From: Glandiceps talaboti
Lineage: Eukaryota; Hemichordata; Enteropneusta; Spengelidae
NCBI RefSeq assembly: GCF_964340395.1
Contig: NC_135561.1
Coordinates: 14,595,461-14,617,960, forward strand
Length of the DNA: 22,500 bases
Direction: 5' to 3'
The notes under the pieces: generated by a model
Database searches by the model: none
What the model was told of the DNA's origin: nothing
Seen by the model: only the letters and a program-made list of their open reading frames with translations
Shown here: positions 1 to 11,335 of the stretch, piece by piece
Layout of the letters: every line of letters begins with the position of its first letter
Numbering within the stretch: the stretch's first letter is position 1
Position numbers and translations under genes: made by a program

Positions 1-2111
1 AATATCATACCATACTATTCACCCTTCACTTCTGTGAGACCCACTTCTCTCCTCACACCACAACTAACAATTGATTTACTACATAGTTGTCAGCAGCAAT
101 TTGACTGCTCTGTTCTGATATTACGTTGCAATGGTGGCAGTGGTGGGATCTAACAGCTTTGGAGTTTGTGACATTATTGGTGGTATTGGTGGGATACCAA
201 AAAAAAATCATAAAAGCATGCAAATTAAGTTAGATAATACAATGAGTCAAAGTAAAATATGAACCTCTCCTGATTCCATTTGTCTAAATAGAGAGGGGGT
301 TCCAGAGAACTGATCTGTAAAAATTCGACCCCCTTAATTTCCCGGCCCTCCCTTGTAATGAAGGTTCCCCTAGAATTTTTAAATTGTTTGTTCCTATTTG
401 TAAAAAGTGGAAGCACAAGGAGAGAAAACAAAGGTAGAATGAACCACAGCAAATTCGCATTCATCTGTTATTTGATGTAGATTTAATTATCAGATTACAT
501 TTGGGACATTTCCTGTATCAAATACTATCATCTATTGGTCATAATACTAAAACGAAAGTACTGGGCCCTTACTAAAGTGAGGGCGCTAACGCAACCGGGC
601 GCGATACTCTACGTTTTACTGATCTTTGCTCTCATCACTAGGGACGATCGCACAATGTCACACAAGTTCAATAAGCGAACTTCGTTCGTTTAGGGGAGGG
701 GATCTGGCGTCAGTGCGATTGCTGAACTTCATTTTCGCACTTCTAACCAAATTTCGAAAACTTTCACACCTTCAATGATAACAGGTTCTGTATTTACTAC
801 TGAGGTGTTCATAATTTTGATTGAAATTTACTTCTAATGTGATATACAGTGCTGGGTTTCCGGTAGTTTTATTTTAATGTGTCTGCAACCATATGCTTTT
901 TTTTTTTTACAATGCATCGATCATAGTGGTGCCACCTGTACAATTTTCATCATGCATAGTTTACATCATAAACGTGTCGGTGTCGCACTTGTGAACGTAC
1001 GGTTTAGGAGGAGGGGGGGGGGGGGTGTTTGTCCTACACGAACTAAGTTCGTTTATTGAGCTTGTGTGACCTTGTGTGATCGCCCCTAATTACAAACTGA
1101 CTAATGTCACATACTCCAATTATAACAGGTATGTCCGATTTCTATTTATTCAAGGTACAAGCAACATTCACTAAATTCCAATGTTATAGTTTTGACGTAT
1201 ATGGTGAAAGAAAGAACATTAATTATGAATTACGTGTTAATGACCGGTCGTCAACATATTTTTGCTGCTGAAATTAATAGAATTAAAATTTGGTGTGCGA
1301 AGGACGTTCGGTGAAGTCAAATCGAATTATATTTTTATGTGTTCGAATCCCAGGCTCAGTGAGTAGCGCGCGTTCTGTAGATCATGTGTATAGAACAGAA
1401 AATGTGCATTGTACATGCTGGTTATTATATCGCATGTTGTGGGCTATATATGTGTACATAATTAGTAATAAATAAATAAATATTTCAGAAGGATTTTTAG
1501 GAATACGTCAAAATATGATCCGTGTCTGAATACGCTGAAATCAAACATGTGGGCATCACGTGATGGACGTGAAAATTGTACAAGTCATCGTTATTCCGCA
1601 GCTGTTAATATTTATGGAATCCTCTCCGAGAAACTAATAGAAATATCGAAATGTCCCTACATCGAAACATATGTTACATGAATAGGTTTTTTTTAGGTCA
1701 AAGTTCAACAGCTGTATGACGTAGTAAAAAATACACAAATGTGTACATGGCAACATAATTTTCAGTTTCGGTGTTAGCGTTACTTTCGAAAAAAATAGGG
1801 GAAATTGTATGTATTCTTGCGGAAAGATTTTAGTGTCGACGTCCCAACTGCGTACGAGTCAGTCCGTACAATAGTTTTGTTGTACTTTAAACTGATATGA
1901 GCATCAAAGTTACTATATTCTAGTTGGAGAAACTAAGAGAAAAATTGACATTTCACAACACTTAACAGCGAAACATGGCTACATGTACGTTTGCACAGCT
2001 TACAAGTACAAAATGCAAGCTGTGTTAAATATTTAAAAAAAACATTGCACGGCAATTATAGGCAGGACAAATCCCACAACGGAATAACTGTGTACAACAA
2101 AACCACCAGAT
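1..2111. other. Upstream / intergenic region
   Basis: No exon with recognisable protein similarity is seen on either strand. It contains the inverted-repeat element at 637-1091, with a run of 14 Gs at about 1013-1026 inside it. Just before the candidate first exon there is a short hairpin (CACAGCTT and AAGCTGTG, about 1995-2025) and an AT-rich stretch. A promoter for the transporter could lie here, but no specific element can be assigned with confidence. Confidence 0.5.
637..1091. mobile_element. Inverted-repeat (TIR) element, about 455 bp, non-autonomous
   Basis: About 55 bases at the left end, starting CTAGGGACGATCGCACAATG, recur inverted at the right end as CGATCACACAAGGTCACACA on the minus strand with a few mismatches. 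Both arms continue through TCAATAA(G/A)CGAACTT, a near-palindrome around GAACTT(C/A)GTTC, to TAGG. There is no coding capacity inside. The structure fits a MITE or other small DNA transposon, but no clear target-site duplication was found. Confidence 0.55.
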
Positions 2112-2165
2112 ATGGGTGTCGGGGTAAAAACAGCGACGGAGCTAACGGCATTAGCTACAGCAAAG
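2112..2165 (+). CDS. Candidate first coding exon (residues 1-18)
   Basis: The ATG at 2112 has G at -3 and G at +4, and an in-frame TAA lies upstream at 2085-2087, so it is the first possible start in this frame. The exon encodes MGVGVKTATELTALATAK and ends AAG|GTAAGA, a strong donor in phase 0. That is the phase needed by the next exon at 5344. The peptide is hydrophilic, as expected for a cytosolic N-terminus. An AT-rich TATA-like stretch (about 2029-2040) lies roughly 75 bases upstream. There is no homology support, since N-termini of this family are poorly conserved. Another first exon, or a non-coding 5' exon outside the window, remains possible. Confidence 0.5.
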
Positions 2166-3705
2166 GTAAGACCCTTAATTGTTCTATATTCCCCATGGAA
2201 TGTAGGGCGCGGAAATAGTTAGTGAATTCATATTTTTAAAAAATACACATTATCGACGTGAGTGAACGATCAATTTAGCTGGTTGTTCACTCCGTGTGCT
2301 GAGTATTTGGTTTGACATGTACAACTCTAACACATAGCTAATTTCATGAATTTCATCTAGATGGGATGATTTGTTGCGTGTCAATTTCGTTTTCCGTCCT
2401 TGTGACGTAGGAACACAGATTATAGTCATGCATGTAACAGACTCTGACGACCATGAACTCCAATTAATTTTTTTCGATATTTTTTTTTCGTTATTCATTT
2501 TTTGTCTCGACTATTTTGACATTTGTGTCGCCCCCCCCCCCTTTATGTCATCCCTCCCATGTTGGCTCTCCTCTCTCTAGCTTTGCCATAAAATTTGAAC
2601 CCTTTATTGAGTAAGTTGCAAAAATGAAGTGGACGTAAAATTTTGAAGAAAAAAAACTATCTCGATTATAGGGAATATGTTCAGGTATTTTTTATTCCGT
2701 TTGTGCAATTTATCTAGTAACAAAATATTTCAATTTACCAGTGACTACTAAATATAACTACGGTTCTGACATCCTTTCAGATTAAAAGTCAAACAGTAAC
2801 GTCATTTGTTTACACGTTAAAACAGACCTGCTGTACATACATCAATGCGACAATCGTATCCATGGAAACCATCACAAAATAATGAATGCCTTGAAATTGT
2901 TACTGGTATAATACAATGTACTGAGGACAAAGTATGGTGTCGATCTTAGAATACATTCTCACTGGATTTATGCTGGTGGTGCGGCCTTGCGTTTACAAAG
3001 GCCTAGTTCCGGCTTCCATTTTGTTTGAACTTTTAGTTGTGTAAAAAAATTGTCTGACAAAGCTAGACTGGCACCATTCCCTCGGGGGATTTAAGAAAAT
3101 GTTATCACTTAATCTTTAAATGTTTTGAATTTGTTATTCATTCTTCTAAATTTTGGAATGGAAAATTTGGTCGACTAATAGGACTATTAAAAAAATTCAG
3201 TTACTAGAAGCCTCCCAAGGGACTGGTGTCAGTCACCAACGCTTTGATGTTATCGACCTGAAATGTGGTTACTAAGCAGTGAGGAAAGAGAGAATGATAG
3301 ACAGGTGCACATATTACTCTAGCCAATCCGACGAGAGGGTAACAAGGCTAATTTGCATAACCTTAGTCTGAGTACCCTCTCGTCTGATTATTTTTTTTAA
3401 AAATTGACTACATTTTCCTTCCTAAAATTTGGAATGAATAACAAATTCAAAACATTATGAGACAAAACAATCTCCCAAGAGACTGGTGCCAGTCTATAAC
3501 AAAGCTATACATTTTAAATGTTAGTTCTGGTAAAAAAAAAAAAAAAACAGGTTCTATGTAATCCTTCTGTCGCTACTGGTTGTACTGATAACACACATGC
3601 TTGGGATTGAAACCTTGGCCTTTAATAAACTGAGATAAATCGCCATTACGTCATCAGTAACAAGTCCTGTTACAATTAAAATCACACATCTATCTATCTA
3701 TCTAG

Positions 3706-3802
<97 letters not shown>

Positions 3803-3813
3803 GTCTGTCTGTC

Positions 3814-3851
<38 letters not shown>

Positions 3852-3858
3852 CATCTAT

Positions 3859-3946
<88 letters not shown>

Positions 3947-6423
3947 ATGTGCCCTGGCATTACAGTAAAACTGGCTTTTATATCCCAACAAAGTGGGAAA
4001 AATGCTTCGAAAATTAAGTTAAAATCACTCTCGTTTCATTAGTGATGATGATGATAATAATAGCAACATAATTACTGCTATCATAATTTAAAACATTTTG
4101 CATATCAACAGCCGCGGAGAATAATGAAAATGTCATTTGAATGGGTACAGTATTTTTAGCCACGACAGGAACACCTGTTTGCATCAATGCCATTCAAATA
4201 AAATTGGAGTTTCTCTGTAATTCAAAGTAAGTAACAATTGACAATTACAAACGAACAAATTGAGCAAACTGGTAACCTTGGCAACATGGAATTCAATCTA
4301 TGTCCGTATGGTAGCCGACAATACGTCTATACATTCAAACACATCTAATTACAGTACGGTATAGAATCGTTTTAGCTGGATTTTTATTACATTTTTATAG
4401 GGCTGGTTTTAGTAATGCATGGAAGCAGGTATTACCAACTGAATTCTGTATGACTTATTGTAGAAGTATTATTGTTTATGTGAATAAGAAAATGAGAAGC
4501 ATATGAATAACGTAAGGGGGCCTTGTCACTACGAGGCGAGCACGAGTCTAGTAGTTACAAAACCTGTCTCTTCACAACCAAATGCGAATACGCTACAGTC
4601 AAGCACTATTAAACACTTCCACAGTATTGGGGAAAGCAGTGCTCAAGGGCTGACCGTATTTGCGCACTACTAGTTTATTGCTAAAGGTAAAAGCAAGATA
4701 CTTGATATACGACGTGCATACATAGTTGGTCTGATTATGAACAGAAATTACAGGCTTCAGTACTGCAAAACGTACATAATGCATAGAGTCGTCCAAACCA
4801 GAGATAAACACTTAGATTCAGGAAAAAACACTCTGGGAACCTGTGCCCGATATAGTGCTAAATATGCTTGCAAAGGTGATGGGCATCACCTTAACTATCA
4901 ATTTGAAAACTGAATGAACGTGCACAGGCACTGTCAGAGAGTGGCCGCCAGACTGCTGACAAACAGGATGCTATTACATGTATATACAACAAACGAATAT
5001 GTCAAATTTAAAAGAAGGCGTTTCTACACCTTATCGACTACAAAGCCATTCGAATCTGCTTGCAAATAAGACAACAATATCCCGCCTTATTTAGAATAAA
5101 TTTATATCATGACTATTTTCTGGCCTTTTTTGAAGAAAATCGTAATTTGAATAATATCGAAGAAATACCATGAAAAGCGGAATAGCAATTCTAATTGTTT
5201 AGACTTATCGCAGGAGCATCGGAAAACCAGTGACGTAGCTGCGCATGTGTATTGAGTCTTTTCCGATAGTACACAGACTGTGGGTTCAATCAGAGATCAT
5301 CAGTGTAATTTGTGGAAACTTTGTTTTGTTGAATGTTTTGTAGGAAGATAAAAATAGTACAAGAGAAGATGCGTTGGATGAAGAAACTCCCCAGGGGACA
5401 TTTAAATACAAGATTGGTATGATACTATCATGTGTTGGGTGTATGGTCGGGACAGGCAATATATGGAGATTTCCCAGAATAGCAGCTAACAACAGCGGAG
5501 AAAATGGTATGTATACAGATCGTTGTTGTACAGATCAACCACCGTGTGAGTGAGTGAGTGAGTGAGTGAGTGAGTGAGTGAGTGAGTGAGTGAGTGAGTG
5601 AATGAGTGAGTGAGTGAGTGAGTGGGTGGGTGGTTTAGTGGTTGGATGGGTGTTGGTTCTTTGGGTGGTTTGATGGATGGATGGGTTTGCGTGGGTGAGT
5701 GAGTAATTGAGTGAGTGAGTGAGTGAGTGAGTGAGTGAGTGAGTCAGACAGACAGACAGATAGACAGTCAATCAGTCAGTCAGTCAGTCAGTCAGTCGGT
5801 CAGTCAGTGAGAGGATGTTAATGGTCTAACTCACTCACTCACTCACTCACTCACTCACTCACTCACTCACTCACTCACTCACTCACTCACTCACTCACTC
5901 ACTCACTCACTCACTCACTGTTTACACCAAGGTCCTTCTTACAACATATAGAACAACAATAACACAGTGACAGCTTTCCATCATTTTCATTACAGGGGCA
6001 TTACAGTTTCTGATAGCGTGGATTATATTTCTATTCCTATGGTCTATACCTATGTTGGTGATAGAGTATGCTGTAGGAAGATACATCAAGAAATCACCAG
6101 TTCAAGTTTATAAACAGTTGATTGGTCCCAGGAATATGTGGTGTGGTGGATGGATACTTATCGTCGATCTTGGAATTACGTAAGTTGTATACTTGTAGTT
6201 TTATTGTGGTTTAACAAGCCTTGGGTGAAATGAACGACTTTCCATTTCAAATTCCACACAACTTCTCAACAGCTGCAATTAGGAAACAGAAACAGAACAG
6301 TCACAGCTGTGTTATGAATATAGCTTATTTTTAGAAGAAAAGTTCGAAGTCTAGGACAATAGGATCGTGTGAGGGATAATTATTGTAAAACGCTTTGAGC
6401 GCAGAGTGAGAAAGTGTTATTTA

Positions 6424-6482
<59 letters not shown>

Positions 6483-9400
6483 AACAAAAACAGACATACA
6501 GACATACACATACACACACTTAAAACACAAACACAGAGACACATACACATAGTTACACCAAGACTCACACACACACACACACACATACATACATACATAC
6601 ATACATACATACATACATACATACATACATACATACATACATGGACATACATACATACATACATACATACATACATACATACATACATACATACACGCAT
6701 CATAAGCAAGGAGAAGTCAATATATACCTCATTCATGACATATTCCTGGACTCAGAATAATATATTGAACGAATTAATTTTCTATTGCAGGTGTTACTAT
6801 TCAGTAGTTCTAGGCTGGTGTTTCTACTACGTCTTCTACACCATTGCAAACCCCTTACCAACAAATGAAATGAACAGTACTGCAATATTTGACGAATTCA
6901 CAAAGGTATGTTGCATGCCATCTTTAGAAACATAGATATAAATCTTAAACTAATGTGGTCTGCCTTTAATTGAGCAGCATTTATGTGACTTAGAAGCTAG
7001 TTTTGGTGGTTAAAACTATGTTTATAAATAAATTTCTCTCAATTTTACAATGAATACTAGTTGACATGGACTAAATTGTTGTCTGGCTCATCAAAATATC
7101 TCATTTCTACAATTTCTCAGCGTGAACTGAGCTAACATTATCGCTAATTTATATTATAATATAACAACGTATACTTACAATTTCAACGAATTAAAATGTA
7201 ACAATTGTACAGCTTTTTTCAAAATGCTATTTACTGGCTCTGTTAGATATACAACTACGCAGAAACCAATAAAAAATTGCATATGCTACATTGAAAGATA
7301 TAGAATGAATGAATACAGTTTCTTGCTACATTTTGTCTAAATGAAGTGAACAAAAGTGTCGAGCATCATGCAGACGACAAAACATTGGCGCCCGCGTGTC
7401 TGTGTCTAGTTGCAGTACATTTACATAGTTTATTTCGTTCAGACAAAATGTAGCAATACATTGCGATCTTGTACTAGAATGTAGAGTTACTTATTGGTTT
7501 CTGCACATGCGTCGTTGTGTTAGAGATAATGAACACGAACGTGAAAACGGTTATATATACAGCAATATTTGTAGTGCTAGCTAGACGATACAATGTCGTA
7601 AGATTTGTGTCGCGCCAGTCGATGTTCTTATACGGTTGCATACACAGCCTGGCCAGCTTATCAACTTAGCTAAAGAATGACTAACAGCTTTAAAACTGTG
7701 AGCCATCTGCTATCATATATCGTTTTCGTTTTCTGATACATACATGTACGGCGATAGACACCCTGTCTTCTTCCAGTCATCACAAATCTTCTTATCTAGG
7801 TGAAAATATTTCTTATCAAATTTCTCAGCTATAATCTTATGTGTCAGTTAGACTGACAATATACCAATGCACATTCGAGTTTCTTATACAGAGAAAACTA
7901 AGTATTGATTCAAAAAAAGAAAAAAAAAAGAAAAGAAAAAAGAATTGATTCAATGTGAACATTTCATTTTTCCACAGGAAAGTTATTGGCCGTTACTTAC
8001 GCATGGAATGGCAGCTTTGTTGTCTGGCACGGCTGTGCTATGGGGAGTAAAAAGTATCGAGTTAGTGAACAGTATTATTGTACCCATATTTTTGGTACTG
8101 ATTCTTATCACCTTCATCTGGTCCCTGACGTTGGAGTATGCTGGCACTGGTATAAAGTACCTGTTTTCACCTGATTGGAGTGAGTATCATGTTAATGTGA
8201 TGTTACAGTACAATAAAAAGTGCCTACTAGTAGTTCTATGTACAAATTTCTGTATTATTATAGATGACGTTTCTTCGGATAATACAGTTGCAAATTTGTA
8301 TTTGTGTATTCTGTTACAGCATAGATCCTCCGGAGGGTCTATGGTTACAGTAATGGCGAAGGGTCGATATTTCGTGATTTTGCCATGTTACATTTTTTTT
8401 AAAATGGTGGTAACGGTTGAATGTGTTACATTGGAGGCAGCAGTGGGATATCTCATAGTTGTTACAATATATAGGTATTCACTATCGTCTGTTGGTTCAC
8501 TTTGTGTTCCAAAGTACAGTTAATTTCACAATATCGCACAGCTTTTCTATTTGGTACAACCACGCAGAAAGCAACAAGAAAGTGCATACGCCACGCTTCA
8601 AAAACAAGATCGCATTTTTTGCTACATTTAGTCTAAATGAAATAAACCATTTAAATGTATTGCAACTCCATGCAGACATTCGGGCACCAATGTTTTTTCG
8701 TAGTATCAGACATCCGATGAACGGCGCCTGAAATGTCATTTGCGGTGTTCATTTGATGTCTTTATGGTGGCATGCGCATGTGTAGTTTATTCCACTGACT
8801 CAGAGACAAAATATAACAAGAAACTGTACTCATTCAATCTTGCTATCTTAAAGTGTAGCATGTCCAGTTTCTTATTAGTTTCTGCGTGGGTGTCTCATTA
8901 AAAGCTGCATGGTATTGAGAAAGTCGCTGTAATTTGTTTATGGTTACTACAAAATGAATATTTTTTCAGAAAGAGTCTTAGCGCGGAAAGTGTTCGGTCA
9001 ACACGTTCTTGTTGAAGGAAATAGATGCCTCTTTTCACTATTTCATGTACACTTCGAGTTGAATTTGCCGGTATCATACATTGCTTTAATTTTGCCATTT
9101 TCCCCACCAGCCAGAAACTCAATTTTATTGATTTTCTTTTTAATATTTACATAGATGACGTTATCAGTGGAAGTCATCACATCGAAGGGCGCCCGCCAGT
9201 TCGATGAAAAAATTCATTGCAATTATTCTGTCGGGGTGATTCAACTAAATCGTACTATCAAACATACCCATTATTATATGAAAACTTAAACTAGCAATAG
9301 TACATCAAATAGATACAAACACTCTTCTGACTATACTATTTACGCACCATGACATACCACTGCATACACGATATGATATTAAACTTGCAGGTGAGTTTGG

Positions 9401-9675
9401 CAAGCCTAGAACGTGGGTAGATGCCGCGAGCCAAAATGCATTTGACACAGGGGCTGGAGCAGGTTTATTCGTAGGCTATTCCGTCTATATGAGTCGACGT
9501 ACCGGGATCGTCAAATTATCCTTGCTTATACCAATGGCTAATAATATAGTAAGGTAAATTCCATTCGGATCTAGACGGGAGCTACTTTTGTGACGGGTAT
9601 CAACGATGCCCCCCCTTTTTTTTAGAACAACTAAACTGAGGTTCAGTAGTGTTTTAGGCATGGTGAAATGTGTGT

Positions 9676-9746
<71 letters not shown>

Positions 9747-11177
9747 TGTAAACGACTTAAAGTCAAAAACCGCAAGGCCGATTGCTTGTATTTGGTGGGG
9801 ACATTACTTAGGGTGTGTAGATGGAAAATTGTTCAAATCAAAGAGATCGCATCAGAGATGTGCGTTTTAGGTTAATAAACGTGATTTTTCGTCAAAAGAT
9901 TTAAACTCCAAAACTGCTGAGCAGATTGGCCTGAAATTTGGTGGGAACGTTCTTAGGGGTGTTGATTACGACACGATGATCCCATCAGTGATATGCAAAT
10001 TAGTTCTAAAAATGTGAATTTTGGTCAAAGATCTTTAATTTCAAAACTACTGAGCAGATTGGGCTAACAGTTAATGGGGATTCATTTGGGCCTAGATAGG
10101 TAACCAGATAAACATTCGGCAAATGAACACCTCTACCTAGCATTGACAGCATGTGGATAGAAAACATTTTTTAAAAACTGTAAAGTTGTGCTTCAACGCT
10201 ATTGGCGCTATGCGTTGCGTTTGTTCACAAATTGTGCGCGGGAAATGTATATCAAGTATGGAATTTTTGCAGTAAATGAAACTAAAAATTTTGTATCGAA
10301 TTTCACATTATTTTGTTCTCGTGTACATGTAAGGTTTTCTCTTCTCTGACTTTGTAATTTCTATAATTGACAGATTGTTATAATACTTTTACTAATACTA
10401 ATACCTTCCTAATAAAGACACTAATTTTTCCACTAATTGCAATTATAGTATTAATCTTATAAGCCTAGTCTTATTGATTAGGTAAGCCTAGAATAAGTTA
10501 TGTAAGTTTATGATAACGTATTCACATCTTCTTGCATAATAATGTTTTTTATCTTATTTTATTTGCTTGTGTACTGACTGATTTATCAAATAACAAAAAA
10601 TGTGTTAACAACGTACGTGAAGTTCCACTATGTTCCCAAAACATATTGTTCTGTAAATACAACACGACTTTCTACCCTTATCCTGCAGTGAATTGCACAT
10701 GCGTGTAAATTACCAAAGAAGTGCATAGGAGCATTTGGAGAGTCGCATTCTTTGCCATTTTCTTCTATATGCAAATGGAAGGTCCAGGGATCTAGAGTTA
10801 GACATTTTGCTTGTGACATGAATATGAATATGAATATTGGGGCATTTGCTATCCTCTGAGCATTGAAGTAACAATAATCGACAAACAAGAGTAATATGTG
10901 ATTACAAACATACAGTATGTACTCGTAACATAACACGTGGGGGCGGGTCATGTGATTGTCGGATGTATGTAGTTAGGTTCCACAAGTTGTCGGTTCGCGC
11001 CTTTCGGCTGCCGTAGTTTTGTTTCTGAATAACAAAAGTACATTGGCAGAATTTGAACCAAGCTAAATTGGGCTCCAGTCTGCCCAGCTGTATAATTGGG
11101 GACCTGGTAGGATAGTGATTGCAATGTGATACATGCACACATACATACATACATACATACATACATACATACATACA

Positions 11178-11211
<34 letters not shown>

Positions 11212-11238
11212 CAGAGACAGACACAAACATACGTACGT

Positions 11239-11285
<47 letters not shown>

Positions 11286-11288
11286 GCC

Positions 11289-11335
<47 letters not shown>

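Larger units (their letters stand above)
2166..5343 (+). other. Intron 1 (3.2 kb, if the first exon is right)
   Basis: It holds the inverted-repeat element at 3057-3507 and the long compound microsatellite at 3688-3942. There is a C run at 2530-2541 and an A run at 3532-3546. From 3950 to 5340 the sequence is plain AT-rich DNA with no exon I can support. Confidence 0.5.

Noticed and set aside
225-464. 79-codon minus-strand frame with a hydrophobic start
   Set aside because: No family match recognised. The hydrophobic start is a signal-like AT-rich stretch only.
1325-1385. tRNA-like or SINE-like signals (GTTCGAATCCC followed by GGCTCAGTGAGTAGCGCGC)
   Set aside because: The B-box-like block precedes the A-box-like block, and no cloverleaf or acceptor stem can be formed. 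At most a decayed tRNA-derived fragment.
3688-3942. Regular array considered as a CRISPR-like repeat
   Set aside because: Pure tetra- and dinucleotide units without spacers, in an animal genome.
6380-6935. Long open frames on both strands (Cys-Val-Tyr-Met, His-Thr-Tyr-Ile repeats)
   Set aside because: They are translations of CA, GACA and CATA microsatellites. Only the 3' part (6791-6905) overlaps a real exon.
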